A stretch of DNA of 58,118 bases from Maledivibacter sp. (GCA_025210375.1 JAOASB010000048.1:1-58118), one strand, 5' to 3'. Counted from the first letter of the stretch, positions 26,756 to 35,160 are shown. Numbers and translations: made by a program. The notes: generated by a model from the sequence alone, not told the origin.

Positions 26756-28146
26756 TATTGATCCCCCTTCCTTCCGCCTACTGTGATAGATTCTACTCTT
26801 ATTGGTGGCTGTCCCACATTCACTGGTATGGAGCCACTGAGGGAGCCGCACATACCCTGTCCATGGGCTAAGTTATCCCCTACCATATCTATCTTAGTAA
26901 GAATCTTGGGCCCATTTCCTATTAAGGTCGCTCCCCTCACAGGGATATCTATCTTGCCATTTTTTATGAGATATCCTTCGGCAACTGAGAAGTTAAAGTC
27001 ACCAGTGGCAGTATTAACTGAACCTCCACCCATATACTTTGCATATAATCCATACTCAGTATTTCCTATCATTTCTTCAAAGCTTTGCTCCCCAGGAGCT
27101 ATATATGTATTGGTCATCCTAGAGGTCGGAGCATATTTATAGGACTGTCTTCTTCCCGAACCAGTTGATGGCATTCCCATTTTCCTTCCATTTAGTTTAT
27201 CTATTAGATATCCCTTTAAAACACCATTTTCTATGAGTACATTTTTTTTCATAGTGTGCCCTTCATCATCTATATTCTGAGAACCCCATGCATTGGGAAT
27301 TGTTCCATCATCTATTGCTGTTACTACATTCGATGCGATTTTCTCCCCTAATTTCCCCGTAAATACTGAGGTTCCCTTTGCAACCGATGTAGCTTCTAAG
27401 CCATGACCACACGCCTCATGGAATATTACACCCCCAAAGCCATTGTCTATAACCACGGGCATCTTACCGCTTGGACACGGCTTTGCAAATACCATGGTTT
27501 TAGCCATTCTGGCAGCTTCCTTTGCATATTCTTCGATATTAATTTTTTCATAAAACTCAAATCCCATATGGCCACCAGGTCCAAAGTATCCTGACTGCAT
27601 TTCTCCATTTGCTGAAGCCACCGCTTCTATAAAGGTCCTAGTTCTAACCCTTTTATCCTCTGCAAATAAACCCTCTGAATTTGCGATAAGAACATTTTGC
27701 TCATAATCTATATACCTAACCTTCACCTGGGAAATAGCCTCATCATAATTCTTTGCAGCATAATATGCTCTTCTCATTAAATCCACTTTATCTAAACTGT
27801 GTACATCATTTGGAGAAGTGATTATATTATGTATATTTTTAATATCGTTTTTCATCAAATTAATCTGTATATCCTTTTTAGAGCTATGTATCGCTGCAGC
27901 GGTCTCCTTTGCCACTTTAATCAGATTATCCTTTTTAGAATCATTTGTATAGGCATATACACTTTTAACGCCATCAAAGATTCTAATTCCTATTCCATAG
28001 TCTCTACCTGATATTGTATTTTCAACCTTTCCTCCAACCATACCAATAGAAGTATTAAGCCTATCTTCCACGAAAATCTCTGCAAAGATGCCGCCCGTAG
28101 AAAGAGCCGCGGCCAATACATCTTCAATCAAACTTTTATTTAGCAT
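26755..28146 (-). CDS. tldD: TldD-like zinc metalloprotease
   Basis: Catalytic subunit of the TldD/TldE heterodimer, which in E. coli matures microcin B17 and degrades CcdA. The zinc motif HEACGH is at residues 243-248 of 463. Other blocks typical of the family are NVLIANSEGL near 151-160, GSGRRQSYKYAPTSRM near 330-350, and NTATGDFNFSVAEGYLIKNGK near the C-terminus. It is translationally coupled to tldE (TAATG). This pair is inserted between spoIIE and yabS, which are adjacent (except for tRNAs) in Bacillus. No modified-peptide precursor gene is visible nearby. Confidence 0.93.
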   Translation of the reverse strand: MLNKSLIEDVLAAALSTGGIFAEIFVEDRLNTSIGMVGGKVENTISGRDYGIGIRIFDGVKSVYAYTNDSKKDNLIKVAKETAAAIHSSKKDIQINLMKNDIKNIHNIITSPNDVHSLDKVDLMRRAYYAAKNYDEAISQVKVRYIDYEQNVLIANSEGLFAEDKRVRTRTFIEAVASANGEMQSGYFGPGGHMGFEFYEKINIEEYAKEAARMAKTMVFAKPCPSGKMPVVIDNGFGGVIFHEACGHGLEATSVAKGTSVFTGKLGEKIASNVVTAIDDGTIPNAWGSQNIDDEGHTMKKNVLIENGVLKGYLIDKLNGRKMGMPSTGSGRRQSYKYAPTSRMTNTYIAPGEQSFEEMIGNTEYGLYAKYMGGGSVNTATGDFNFSVAEGYLIKNGKIDIPVRGATLIGNGPKILTKIDMVGDNLAHGQGMCGSLSGSIPVNVGQPPIRVESITVGGRKGDQ

Positions 28147-28299
28147 TTATTTTCCCTCCTCAAATTTTTATAATCTCTTCCTTATATTTTACTTTAATTT
28201 TTCTAAACATCACCATATAACTCTTCACTCATATAATTTTTATTATTTATATTATTAATATTTTTTAATAATCACTATTATATCTGATTTTTGCCATAG

Positions 28300-28327
28300 A
28301 AAAAAGACTAAATCCTTAGACTTAGTC
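28300..28327 (-). terminator. Terminator of spoIIE
   Basis: Minus-strand stem GACTAA / TTAGTC with a 10-base loop followed by TTTTTTC, 55 bp after the spoIIE stop. Confidence 0.7.
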
Positions 28328-28381
28328 TCCAGCTCCCTGAAATCCGACTTTTATATATCATGTGAATTCAAAATAAAAAGT

Positions 28382-30751
28382 TTATTTTTTCCAAATTTTT
28401 GTTACTAGTGCCGTCATATCATCTTCCACCTTGTTTCCCCTCTTTTCTATGGCTTTACTTAAAACTTCATCAGCAATAATTTGAGGATTTCTGGTATCTA
28501 AGTTGGTTAACAGGTCTACAACCCAGTTTGTCTTATCTATGAAGTTTTTGTCTGCATCTAGGATTCCATCAGACATTGTTACTATGAAATCTCCATCATT
28601 TACCTTCACCACTTTACTGTCTAGAAATATTTCATTTAATATTCCAGCGGGTAAGGATGCAGACTCTATCACTTCCACCTCTCCATTTTCTCTTTTAATA
28701 AATGAGGCAACTGCTCCACTCTTAATAAATTCAACCTTCCCACCATAAAGATCAATGATAGATAAGTCTATGGTTGAAAAGGCTTCATCTAAGGATTTGG
28801 ACATTAGTACGGAATTAATGGTCTTTATAACTATATCCTTACTAAATCCTGCCTCCATTAATTGTTCAAGCAAAGTTATTGTGGCCATACTCTCCTTGGC
28901 CGCTTTTTCACCGGAACCCATTCCATCGCTTAAGGCAACCATATATTTATTATCCTTGAGATTTAAAAATGAATAGCTGTCTCCACTAATAGATTCATTA
29001 TTTTTTGAAATTCTTGCTATACTCGTATTTGTCCTATATCTTTGAGCTTCAACAAGCTGAAGTAGACAAGTTCCCTTTTCATTATCGGAGCTACATCCAC
29101 TATTTTTCTTTATAACTTCATTACCAATTATTTTTGATACCAAGGGTATTATTTGCTTTTCACATGCCCTTCTATGATAGCAATTACTCTTTTTTATATC
29201 TATTTGAAATTTTCCCCTTTCATTTTCTAGAACCGTAATGTTGTCGACATATATTTTTTCCTTGTCAAATGCCACATATAAAGCATCCTCCACATCTTTT
29301 TTAAATTCAACCTTTGTTTCAATTTCAGTGGATAAATCATCTATGATCCTAGCCACTCCATTAAATTGCTCAGACACCAGCTGCCTCATCTCAAAAAGCT
29401 TCTTACTCCATTTATATCCTATTTTATGTATTTCATAGGTTGAATTGATCTTATCTATAAGTTTGTCTTCCTTTAAGCATTTCTTTCTCAAATATGTGGG
29501 TAGGTTATTTTCATCTAGATTACCTTGAGTTTCTAAAATCGTTATGGCATCCATTATCCCATTATACGTACTATAGAAACATTTATCCCAACAGCTTCTT
29601 TTCATACTGCAATTTAAACATGTTGAATTCGCAATATCATTAATGAGATTTGTGATTTCTTTATTATCAATAATTTGCTCCTTCTCCGATATTTTAGAAT
29701 ATGTATCGGCTAATTCAAAAAAAGCCTTTGAATATTCATTTAATTGCTTAGTAGTCAATTTTTTAATTCTTTCACTATGCACTTTATCCATTTCCATGAC
29801 ATTCACCCTTGAGTTAATAATTTTAGACAAATAATTGGATAATGTCCTTGGTGTTATCATGAAAATTACAAAGGCAATTAATATTTCCTCTAATTGTATA
29901 AAGGTTTCTGTTGATCCATTGATATAAAAGGTCAGTATTGAATTCCCCAATACCATCCCTAGGGCAGATGAAGTCTTCCCTATATCCTTAAATATTCCCG
30001 CTAACAATCCTGAAAAAGCATATATACCTATAATTGCCGGTGTTGAAGTTGTTGTCATACTGGTTATTACTCCAATTGTTACCCCAACGGCTGCTCCTAT
30101 TGAGGCACCCCCATTATATGCAAAAAATAGGGTCAAAAGCATTCCAATAATATTTTTCAATGAAAAATCCATTACCTTGACATTGGCAAACCCCAGTATA
30201 GCAACAGCCGATACTATGGCTATACAAATGACCTCTTCGTTTGATAGTACCCTTCGATTTGAGTTATTTGTTAGGGCTGGAATGGCATAGGAAAGTATAT
30301 ATGTAAAAACAAATACTACAATTGCTTCAAAGCCCATCATAAACAAGTCATATAAATAGAACTCTGTAAAAAAAGTATAAACACTTCCCGATATAAATGT
30401 AATCAATCCAGCGGAAAGGGCAAGTTTAAAAATATTAAATTTAATATTTTGGGCTATATATCTAAAGCAGATCAAAATTGATACCATGGTGATTATGTAC
30501 CTATATTTTTCTGCCCCAGTGGTCATTACTCCTAGTAAAACAACCCCTCCTAAAATAACACTTCTTTTATCCTTCGCTATGATTATGGCAAAGAAACCTA
30601 TTCCAAAGGGCATCAACCCTTCCAGTATTGAAGCTCGTCCTAATAAAAATGCTAAAATCCCTAATAATATAAAATTTTTATTTAATATACTAATAGCTTG
30701 TCCATATTTTTCATTAAACTTTGTTATAGCTCCAGTGCTAAGCTTTTGCAT
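28382..30751 (-). CDS. spoIIE: Stage II sporulation protein E (membrane PP2C phosphatase)
   Basis: Dephosphorylates SpoIIAA in the forespore, releasing sigma-F; also interacts with FtsZ in polar division. From the ATG at 30751 it is 789 residues. The N-terminal ~320 residues form about ten membrane segments, a central regulatory region follows with conserved cysteines (NSTCLNCSMKRSCWDKC near 375-390), and the C-terminal PP2C domain contains GDSYSF and LSDGMGSGEKAAKES, with MSDGILDAD near the end. GGGAGGTG lies ten bases before the start. The promoter has an unusual 21 bp spacer (see regulatory entry). Its neighbours are a tRNA cluster and tldD. Confidence 0.97.
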   Translation of the reverse strand: MQKLSTGAITKFNEKYGQAISILNKNFILLGILAFLLGRASILEGLMPFGIGFFAIIIAKDKRSVILGGVVLLGVMTTGAEKYRYIITMVSILICFRYIAQNIKFNIFKLALSAGLITFISGSVYTFFTEFYLYDLFMMGFEAIVVFVFTYILSYAIPALTNNSNRRVLSNEEVICIAIVSAVAILGFANVKVMDFSLKNIIGMLLTLFFAYNGGASIGAAVGVTIGVITSMTTTSTPAIIGIYAFSGLLAGIFKDIGKTSSALGMVLGNSILTFYINGSTETFIQLEEILIAFVIFMITPRTLSNYLSKIINSRVNVMEMDKVHSERIKKLTTKQLNEYSKAFFELADTYSKISEKEQIIDNKEITNLINDIANSTCLNCSMKRSCWDKCFYSTYNGIMDAITILETQGNLDENNLPTYLRKKCLKEDKLIDKINSTYEIHKIGYKWSKKLFEMRQLVSEQFNGVARIIDDLSTEIETKVEFKKDVEDALYVAFDKEKIYVDNITVLENERGKFQIDIKKSNCYHRRACEKQIIPLVSKIIGNEVIKKNSGCSSDNEKGTCLLQLVEAQRYRTNTSIARISKNNESISGDSYSFLNLKDNKYMVALSDGMGSGEKAAKESMATITLLEQLMEAGFSKDIVIKTINSVLMSKSLDEAFSTIDLSIIDLYGGKVEFIKSGAVASFIKRENGEVEVIESASLPAGILNEIFLDSKVVKVNDGDFIVTMSDGILDADKNFIDKTNWVVDLLTNLDTRNPQIIADEVLSKAIEKRGNKVEDDMTALVTKIWKK

Positions 30752-30777
30752 AATAAAAACACCTCCCGTTATCAACG

Positions 30778-30810
30778 ATTATAACAGGAGGTCTTTAAAA
30801 TATTTGTCAA
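30778..30810 (-). promoter_or_regulatory. Candidate Spo0A-activated spoIIE promoter with 21 bp spacer
   Basis: Minus-strand -35 TTGACA (30805-30810) and -10 TATAAT (30778-30783) are perfect but 21 bp apart. The B. subtilis spoIIE promoter is known for the same over-long 21 bp spacing, which makes it depend on Spo0A~P. Here the -35 overlaps TTTGTCAA (30803-30810, plus strand), close to the Spo0A box TTTGTCRAA. A second similar box (TTTTGTCTA) lies about 50 bp upstream. Confidence 0.6.
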
Positions 30811-30948
30811 CTTCACTCTTCATATTAGAAAAACTTTAAGACATTTTGTATCAATACTAGACAAAATTAATGAATATCTCAAATAAATTTTATTTTCGAC
30901 ATCATATATTAGGAGAAATCTCGGAATAAAGGCGTTTAATGACCTAAA

Positions 30949-30983
30949 CAAAAAAGCACAAGGAAAATATCCTTGTGCTTTTT
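30949..30983 (-). terminator. Terminator of the tRNA cluster
   Basis: Stem AAAAAGCACAAGGA / TCCTTGTGCTTTTT with a short loop and a minus-strand T-run, 4 bp after the CCA of tRNA-Asp. Confidence 0.9.
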
Positions 30984-30986
30984 ATT

Positions 30987-31063
30987 TGGCGACCCAGAAG
31001 AGACTCGAACTCTCGACCTCTAGCGTGACAGGCTAGCGTTCTAACCAACTGAACTACTGGGCC
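30987..31063 (-). tRNA. tRNA-Asp (GTC)
   Basis: 77 nt with encoded CCA. Acceptor stem GGCCCAG / CTGGGTC with one G-U pair, anticodon stem CTAGC/GCTAG with loop CTGTCAC giving anticodon GTC, and TTCGAGTC in the T arm. Last of four tRNA genes in one transcript. Confidence 0.95.
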
Positions 31064-31185
31064 ATATTATGTTTTTTGTTTCAATATTGAATATTTCTAA
31101 TACCAGTAACCTTTCAAATCTCTAAACTTTAAAAACAGTGTCTACAACATTTTAACACTTTATCTCAAATATTGCAACAGTTTTT

Positions 31186-31261
31186 TGGTGGGCGCAACAG
31201 GACTTGAACCTGTGACCCCCTGCTTGTAAGGCAGGTGCTCTCCCAGCTGAGCTATGCGCCC
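31186..31261 (-). tRNA. tRNA-Val (TAC)
   Basis: 76 nt with encoded CCA. Acceptor GGGCGCA / TGCGCCC, anticodon loop CTTACAA giving TAC, GTTCAAGTC in the T arm. Third gene of the tRNA cluster. Confidence 0.95.
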
Positions 31262-31317
31262 CTTTAAGTTTCATAATATCCTGTTAATAAGGTAGTCTTT
31301 TTCCTATGGGTAAAAAC

Positions 31318-31449
31318 CACAAAACTTCCCTCGAACCTAAAGGTTACCTATAAAGTTCATAAGAACAAGGTAGTTTAATGACCTAAAGGTCATTACCGTA
31401 AAACTTCCCTCAAACTGAAGTTTGTTACAAAGTTTTACTAACTTGGTAG
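31318..31449. repeat. Duplicated spacer between tRNA-Met and tRNA-Val
   Basis: Two related ~52 bp units (31318-31373 and 31398-31449) both carry AAAACTTCCCTC and end in GGTAG. Between them is a perfect small palindrome AATGACCTAAAGGTCATT. GGTAG matches the 3' end of tRNA-Met read in plus. The pattern may be a remnant of tRNA gene duplication and loss. Confidence 0.45.
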
Positions 31450-31520
31450 CGGCGAGTGGACTCGAACCACCGACCTTCCGGGTATGAACCGGACGCTCTA
31501 GCCATCTAAGCTACGCCGCC
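31444..31520 (-). tRNA. tRNA-Met (CAT), elongator type
   Basis: 77 nt with CCA. Acceptor GGCGGCG / CGCCGCT, anticodon loop TTCATAC giving CAT. The sequence resembles the Firmicute elongator tRNA-Met (GGCGG...TAGCT start). It lacks the unpaired first base of the initiator. An Ile2 tRNA that needs TilS is less likely but not fully excluded. Confidence 0.85.
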
Positions 31521-31524
31521 ATAG

Positions 31525-31613
31525 TGGTGCCGGGGACCGGAATCGAACCGGTACGGTCTTTAAGGACCGCAGGATTTTAAGTCCTGTGCGTCTGCCAGTT
31601 CCGCCACCCCGGC
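31525..31613 (-). tRNA. tRNA-Leu (TAA)
   Basis: 89 nt with a long variable arm and encoded CCA. Acceptor GCCGGGG / CCCCGGC, anticodon loop CTTAAAA giving TAA. First gene of the cluster, 28 bp after the promoter -10. Confidence 0.95.
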
Positions 31614-31641
31614 GAAATATTTTTTGTTAGCGACAAGATAT

Positions 31642-31670
31642 ATAATACAATAAATTTCATGCTTTGTCAA
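31642..31670 (-). promoter_or_regulatory. Strong promoter of the tRNA cluster
   Basis: -35 TTGACA at 31665-31670, 17 bp spacer, -10 TATTAT at 31642-31647, minus strand. The start would be about 20 bp before tRNA-Leu. Confidence 0.8.
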
Positions 31671-31723
31671 TAAAAATCCTAAAATTTTTATTTTCCAAAT
31701 ATATACACACTAAAACTTTTCTC

Positions 31724-32650
31724 CTACAACCCTTCTCCTATTTTCCTATAAATATATCCTTCAAGATTATCAAAATCACTTATTCCAATCTTTTCGATAT
31801 CTAAAGCAGCTAGTATTTCATATAATATAGTACTTCCAGCTAGTATGATATCAGCTCGTTTCGGTTGCAGTCCTTTAATTTTTTTACGCTGATCATTATT
31901 CAAATTCTTAAATTTTTCTGTCATGTCTTGTATTTCTTTAGCCTTTAATTCATAATTATGTACTTTATCTCTATCATAGATTTCTAGCTCCTGGGCTATC
32001 GCGGCAAGGGTTGTAGCGGTTCCACCTATTCCTATGGCATGAACTTTTCCAAACCCATTTATATTATCAAGAATTTCACTTAATATATCTCTTATATCAG
32101 CTGTCATACTGGCCATCTCTTTATCTGTAATTGGGTCATTAGTCACATGTTTATCGGTCATTCTGACGGCACCAACATTTAAGCTTTTAGAGTACTTTAT
32201 TCCTTTATCATCACCAAAAATAAATTCTGTGCTGCCTCCACCTATATCTATAACAAGTAAATTTTTAATTTCTTTATTTATTCCATTGATAACTCCCATA
32301 AATCCTAATTCTGCTTCTCTTTCACCATTTATAACTTCAATGTCTAGGTCTAATTCATGTTTTGCAAGTCTAAGGAATTCATCTTTATTCACTGCATCTC
32401 TAACTGCACTAGTTGCTATTGCATGTATTTTATCTATTCCCTCTTTTTTTGCCTCTGCTTTAAATTTTCCTAGGGCATTGATACTTCTATTTATGGCAGC
32501 TAAGGATAATCTTTTTGTTTTGTCCACTCCCTCACCCATGCGAGTCATTTCTAAAGACTTTTCACTATAGACTATATGCCTATCTTCAAGCCTTGCCATA
32601 AGCATTCTAATGGAGTTTGTTCCAATATCTATGACACAATATTTATCCAT
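31724..32650 (-). CDS. ppx: Ppx/GppA family exopolyphosphatase
   Basis: Hydrolyses polyphosphate or pppGpp. The 308-residue ASKHA-fold protein has DIGTNSIRMLMA near the N-terminus (phosphate 1 loop). NGEREAELGFMGV follows, and DIGGGSTEF marks the second phosphate-binding loop around 135-143. GIGGTATTLAAIAQ is further on. It is shorter than E. coli GppA/Ppx, lacking the C-terminal HD and extra domains, as is usual for this clostridial form. I chose the ATG at 32650 although its SD (AAAGGAG) is 11 bases away, since the longer start adds non-family residues. Which substrate is preferred cannot be told. Confidence 0.88.
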   Translation of the reverse strand: MDKYCVIDIGTNSIRMLMARLEDRHIVYSEKSLEMTRMGEGVDKTKRLSLAAINRSINALGKFKAEAKKEGIDKIHAIATSAVRDAVNKDEFLRLAKHELDLDIEVINGEREAELGFMGVINGINKEIKNLLVIDIGGGSTEFIFGDDKGIKYSKSLNVGAVRMTDKHVTNDPITDKEMASMTADIRDILSEILDNINGFGKVHAIGIGGTATTLAAIAQELEIYDRDKVHNYELKAKEIQDMTEKFKNLNNDQRKKIKGLQPKRADIILAGSTILYEILAALDIEKIGISDFDNLEGYIYRKIGEGL

Positions 32651-32754
32651 AACAAAATCTTCTCCTTTGTACATATATGTTAAAAAATGAGGAATCTTAG
32701 AATGTCTCAGAAATATATAATATTTTAGTCTTTAACATATTTTTTATTAGTACA

Positions 32755-32783
32755 AATACAAAACCGGAGAATCAATCCCCGGT
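32755..32783 (-). terminator. Terminator after the S1-domain gene
   Basis: Minus-strand stem ACCGGGGA / TCTCCGGT followed by TTTGTATTTG, 16 bp after the yabR stop. Confidence 0.75.
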
Positions 32784-32798
32784 ATTATCTACTAATTA

Positions 32799-33320
32799 TT
32801 AACCATTTCTATTAAAGCCATTTCCCCTTCTATTACTGGCATTTTTTTTCATGGTTTTTAATTTTTCATCACTATCTTTTATAAACTTTGATAACATATC
32901 TTCAAATGAACCTTGCATATTACCATTCGGTTTATTAAACTTTTGTCTTCTGTCGTTTGGCCTTCTGTCATTTGACCTTCTATCGTTTTGTCTTCTATCA
33001 TTTGGTCTTCTATCAAACTGTTTTCTCTCAAACTGCTTTCTTTCAGGTTTTGGAGGTGTTGCTGCTTCGGTTTTAGTTTCCTTCTTCTCGCAGGCCTTAC
33101 GAATTGAAAGACTCACCTTTCCACTTCCATTGGTTTCTATAACCTTAACTTTTACTACTTGCTGTTCCTTTAAGTAATCCTTTACATTCTTTACATATTC
33201 ATCAGCTATTTCTGATATATGACATAATCCTGTGCTTCCGTCTGGCAGTTGTATAAAGGCTCCAAAATTTGTAATACCTGTAACAGTGCCGTCAACTACC
33301 TTACCAATTTCCAAGGGCAT
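32799..33320 (-). CDS. yabR: S1-domain RNA-binding protein (YabR-like)
   Basis: A 173-residue protein with one S1 OB-fold at residues 1-75 (VVDGTVTGITNFGAFIQLPDGSTGLCHISEIA). A long basic tail follows. The tail has tandem NDRR-type units (RRPNDRR, QNDRR, SNDRR, PNDRR) at about 105-130, encoded by near-perfect 15 bp repeats, then a Gly/Asn-rich end. In Bacillus and other Firmicutes the gene follows divIC, as here. The S1 domain likely binds ribosomes or mRNA. The repeated tail is a low-complexity RNA-binding region whose length could vary between strains. Confidence 0.9.
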   Translation of the reverse strand: MPLEIGKVVDGTVTGITNFGAFIQLPDGSTGLCHISEIADEYVKNVKDYLKEQQVVKVKVIETNGSGKVSLSIRKACEKKETKTEAATPPKPERKQFERKQFDRRPNDRRQNDRRSNDRRPNDRRQKFNKPNGNMQGSFEDMLSKFIKDSDEKLKTMKKNASNRRGNGFNRNG

Positions 33321-33449
33321 TAAAAACCTTCCTCCTTAAATTTTTTTTACGTTATTGCCTCACATCAATTATATTTTATCATAGCTACTATGTCAATATA
33401 CCTTTTATCAATGGTTTAACTTTATTCAAAGGAAATGATTAAGACATAT

Positions 33450-33565
33450 GAAAAAAATAGACGAGTCGAGTTACAAAGTATTTTTGATTGTTTTCTGGGC
33501 CCTCGGTCAAGGGAATACTCACTGTTGTAAGTGATTGAGTATGGGTGAAAAGAATCAAAAGAAGG
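33450..33565. other. Structured palindromic region divIC-yabR
   Basis: An outer stem (33482-33495 with 33547-33560, one mismatch) encloses two inner hairpins: CCCT/AGGG at 33500-33513 and ATACTCA/TGAGTAT at 33515-33542, the latter overlapping CACT/AGTG at 33520-33533. It looks like a branched folded element of about 80 nt. No ORF and no match to an RNA family that I can name. Confidence 0.45.
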
Positions 33566-33598
33566 GGTAGAATGACTAGTTTATTTTTTTGAATTTGC

Positions 33599-33901
33599 TT
33601 AATCCTGTATGATATATATTATTTCATTTGGCTTTACCATTTTTAATTTTTCCCTTGCGGTCTTTTCAACAAATTCTGGGTTGCCACTTTCTTCAATTTC
33701 TTTCTCTATTCTACTCAGCTTTTTTTCCAGTTTGGCAACTATCTCTTGCAGCTGTTCGCCCTCTTTTTGTGACGCCCTTAGCTTCATCTCTTGATTTATT
33801 ATGGTCGCCGATAGATAAACTAACAAAACTGAAAAAAATAGTAATGCGATTATGTTTCTTCTAAAAAAACTTCCCTTTTTTCTTTTGTTTCTCTTAGCCA
33901 T
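33599..33901 (-). CDS. divIC: Septum formation protein DivIC
   Basis: A bitopic membrane protein of the divisome, partner of FtsL and DivIB. It is 100 residues: a basic N-terminus (KRNKRKKGSFFRRN), one membrane segment at about 12-32, a coiled coil (about 38-70) and a short C-terminal domain ending in KLKMVKPNEIIYI, which is typical of FtsB/DivIC. It occupies the conserved position between yabQ and yabR. The 280 bp gap to yabQ holds an M-family repeat. Confidence 0.92.
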   Translation of the reverse strand: MAKRNKRKKGSFFRRNIIALLFFSVLLVYLSATIINQEMKLRASQKEGEQLQEIVAKLEKKLSRIEKEIEESGNPEFVEKTAREKLKMVKPNEIIYIIQD

Positions 33902-33960
33902 AAATCCACATCCTTAGATATGCTCAAAATATCTTAAAATTAAACTGTTTAAAACATGCT

Positions 33961-34120
33961 TGAGGAAATTGTATAACTCTTACTTGGCAGAACCTGATAT
34001 GCGAATATCATCCTATATTTAATTGCTTAAGATATAAGCATATTTGATGGTATAGTTCTTAAGGTTTTTTAACTATATATAGTAAATAGTTTTTGCAGAA
34101 GGTAATTATGCAATTTGCTC
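33961..34120 (+). repeat. M-family repeat, copy 4
   Basis: About 160 bp, same orientation as copy 1, in the yabQ-divIC gap. Ends TGAGGAAATTGTATAA and TTATGCAATTTGCTC. The AAGATATAAGCATATTTGATGGTATA interior (about 34029-34054) is shared with the copy at 57962. Confidence 0.75.
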
Positions 34121-34181
34121 GCTTAATAAATATATTCTATAGAACTATGTTTTTTCCTCTAATAAACTCCAATTATTAGTG

Positions 34182-34691
34182 CTATTTCTTACTAAAAATT
34201 GTTTTGGTGTATTTTTCTATATCTTTTATCATTCTCTTGGGTATACTCAAAATTTTCTTAAGCCTTAAAATTAAAGGCCGAAGGGCTTTATAGATTTTTT
34301 TGCATGGATATTTTATCACCCTATAAAGGAAATCCATAACTCTTTTTATCCCCATATAAATTCTATGAAATATCCTTTGTATGGCTTTTAGGAACATTTT
34401 AATGGTTTTTACCACTATTCTGCTTAAAAGCAAATTGTATATTAAAGCACCTAACAGAAAGCCTATAAAATAATATCCCCTCACATTGCCATCATCACTA
34501 TAGACAAGTACATATATAACAACTATAGAAATAGCAATCCAAAATAGTATATCTTGGATTGCAGCAATAATTTTCTTTGTCTTTAATATGCTTCTATATA
34601 TCTTATAGACGTCATACATAAATCCAATTACTATTCCTCCATAAAATGTAGCTAGAAATACATATAATTGATAATATACGAATGTAGACAT
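34182..34691 (-). CDS. yabQ: Spore cortex protein YabQ
   Basis: A 169-residue membrane protein needed for spore cortex formation in Bacillus. It has about four hydrophobic segments in residues 1-95, beginning with YYQLYVFLATFYGGIVIGFMYD and the DVYKIYRSILK motif. A very basic C-terminal region follows (RIFHRIYMGIKRVMDFLYRVIKYPCKKI). It lies 30 bp downstream of yabP, matching the usual yabP-yabQ pair. In Bacillus the pair is under sigma-E control in the mother cell; no such promoter was verified here. Confidence 0.9.
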   Translation of the reverse strand: MSTFVYYQLYVFLATFYGGIVIGFMYDVYKIYRSILKTKKIIAAIQDILFWIAISIVVIYVLVYSDDGNVRGYYFIGFLLGALIYNLLLSRIVVKTIKMFLKAIQRIFHRIYMGIKRVMDFLYRVIKYPCKKIYKALRPLILRLKKILSIPKRMIKDIEKYTKTIFSKK

Positions 34692-34721
34692 ATGTCCTTC
34701 ACCTCAATTTAGATAGAAGAT

Positions 34722-35012
34722 TTACTTAAACATCTTCCCAAAGAATCCTACGCCCCTAGAACTTATATCCTCTTTATCAGTATAAACAATGGAATTTATA
34801 TGTCCTTCAATAGATAGATTACCATCGTCTAGATTTAATTTTTTTATATCTAGCTCTTCTCCCTTTATAGTAATATTACCCTGTACTGTTACTAGGATAA
34901 TTAATACTGGATCGAAGCTTGTAACATGTTCTACGCCAGAAACACTCATTTTTTTTCTGTTTTCTAATATTATATTATGGGATCTATTACCGACAGTTTT
35001 CTTTTCTTCCAC
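34722..35012 (-). CDS. yabP: Sporulation protein YabP
   Basis: A small cytoplasmic protein (96 residues) needed for cortex formation. The middle is mostly beta (SHNIILENRKKMSVSGVEHVTSFD, ending in GNLSIEGHINSI), as in the YabP family. I chose the GTG at 35012 because AGGAGGTG lies 7-8 bases upstream; the frame is open for 27 more codons, but those are rich in Arg/Tyr and not family-like. It sits between rqcP and yabQ, the standard order. Confidence 0.92.
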   Translation of the reverse strand: MEEKKTVGNRSHNIILENRKKMSVSGVEHVTSFDPVLIILVTVQGNITIKGEELDIKKLNLDDGNLSIEGHINSIVYTDKEDISSRGVGFFGKMFK

Positions 35013-35082
35013 GGGTACACACCTCCTTCTCTTATAAAGATATGATATAAATTTTGAATATATTACTCTTTGCCAACCCCTT

Positions 35083-35150
35083 ATCAGTTGCAAGTTGCAT
35101 GTTCCAAATTGAAGGTTTTTGAATTGTTCTTTAGGTTCATAATTTTAAAT
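35083..35150. repeat. R-family tract upstream of yabP
   Basis: Short imperfect run TCAGTTGCAAGTTGCATGTT and flanks, akin to the tandem GCAAGTT tract at 35497. The function is unknown. Confidence 0.4.
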
Positions 35151-35160
35151 ATGAGTGCAA

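Noticed and set aside
30755..30787. Hairpin CCTCCTGTTAT/ATAACGGGAGG that would hide the spoIIE SD
   Set aside because: If transcription starts after the TATAAT at 30778-30783, the 5' arm of this stem is not in the mRNA, so it cannot mask the SD.
31444..31520. CAT tRNA as the initiator or as tRNA-Ile2
   Set aside because: The first acceptor pair is formed and the body matches elongator tRNA-Met; Ile2 cannot be fully excluded without comparing the other CAT tRNAs.
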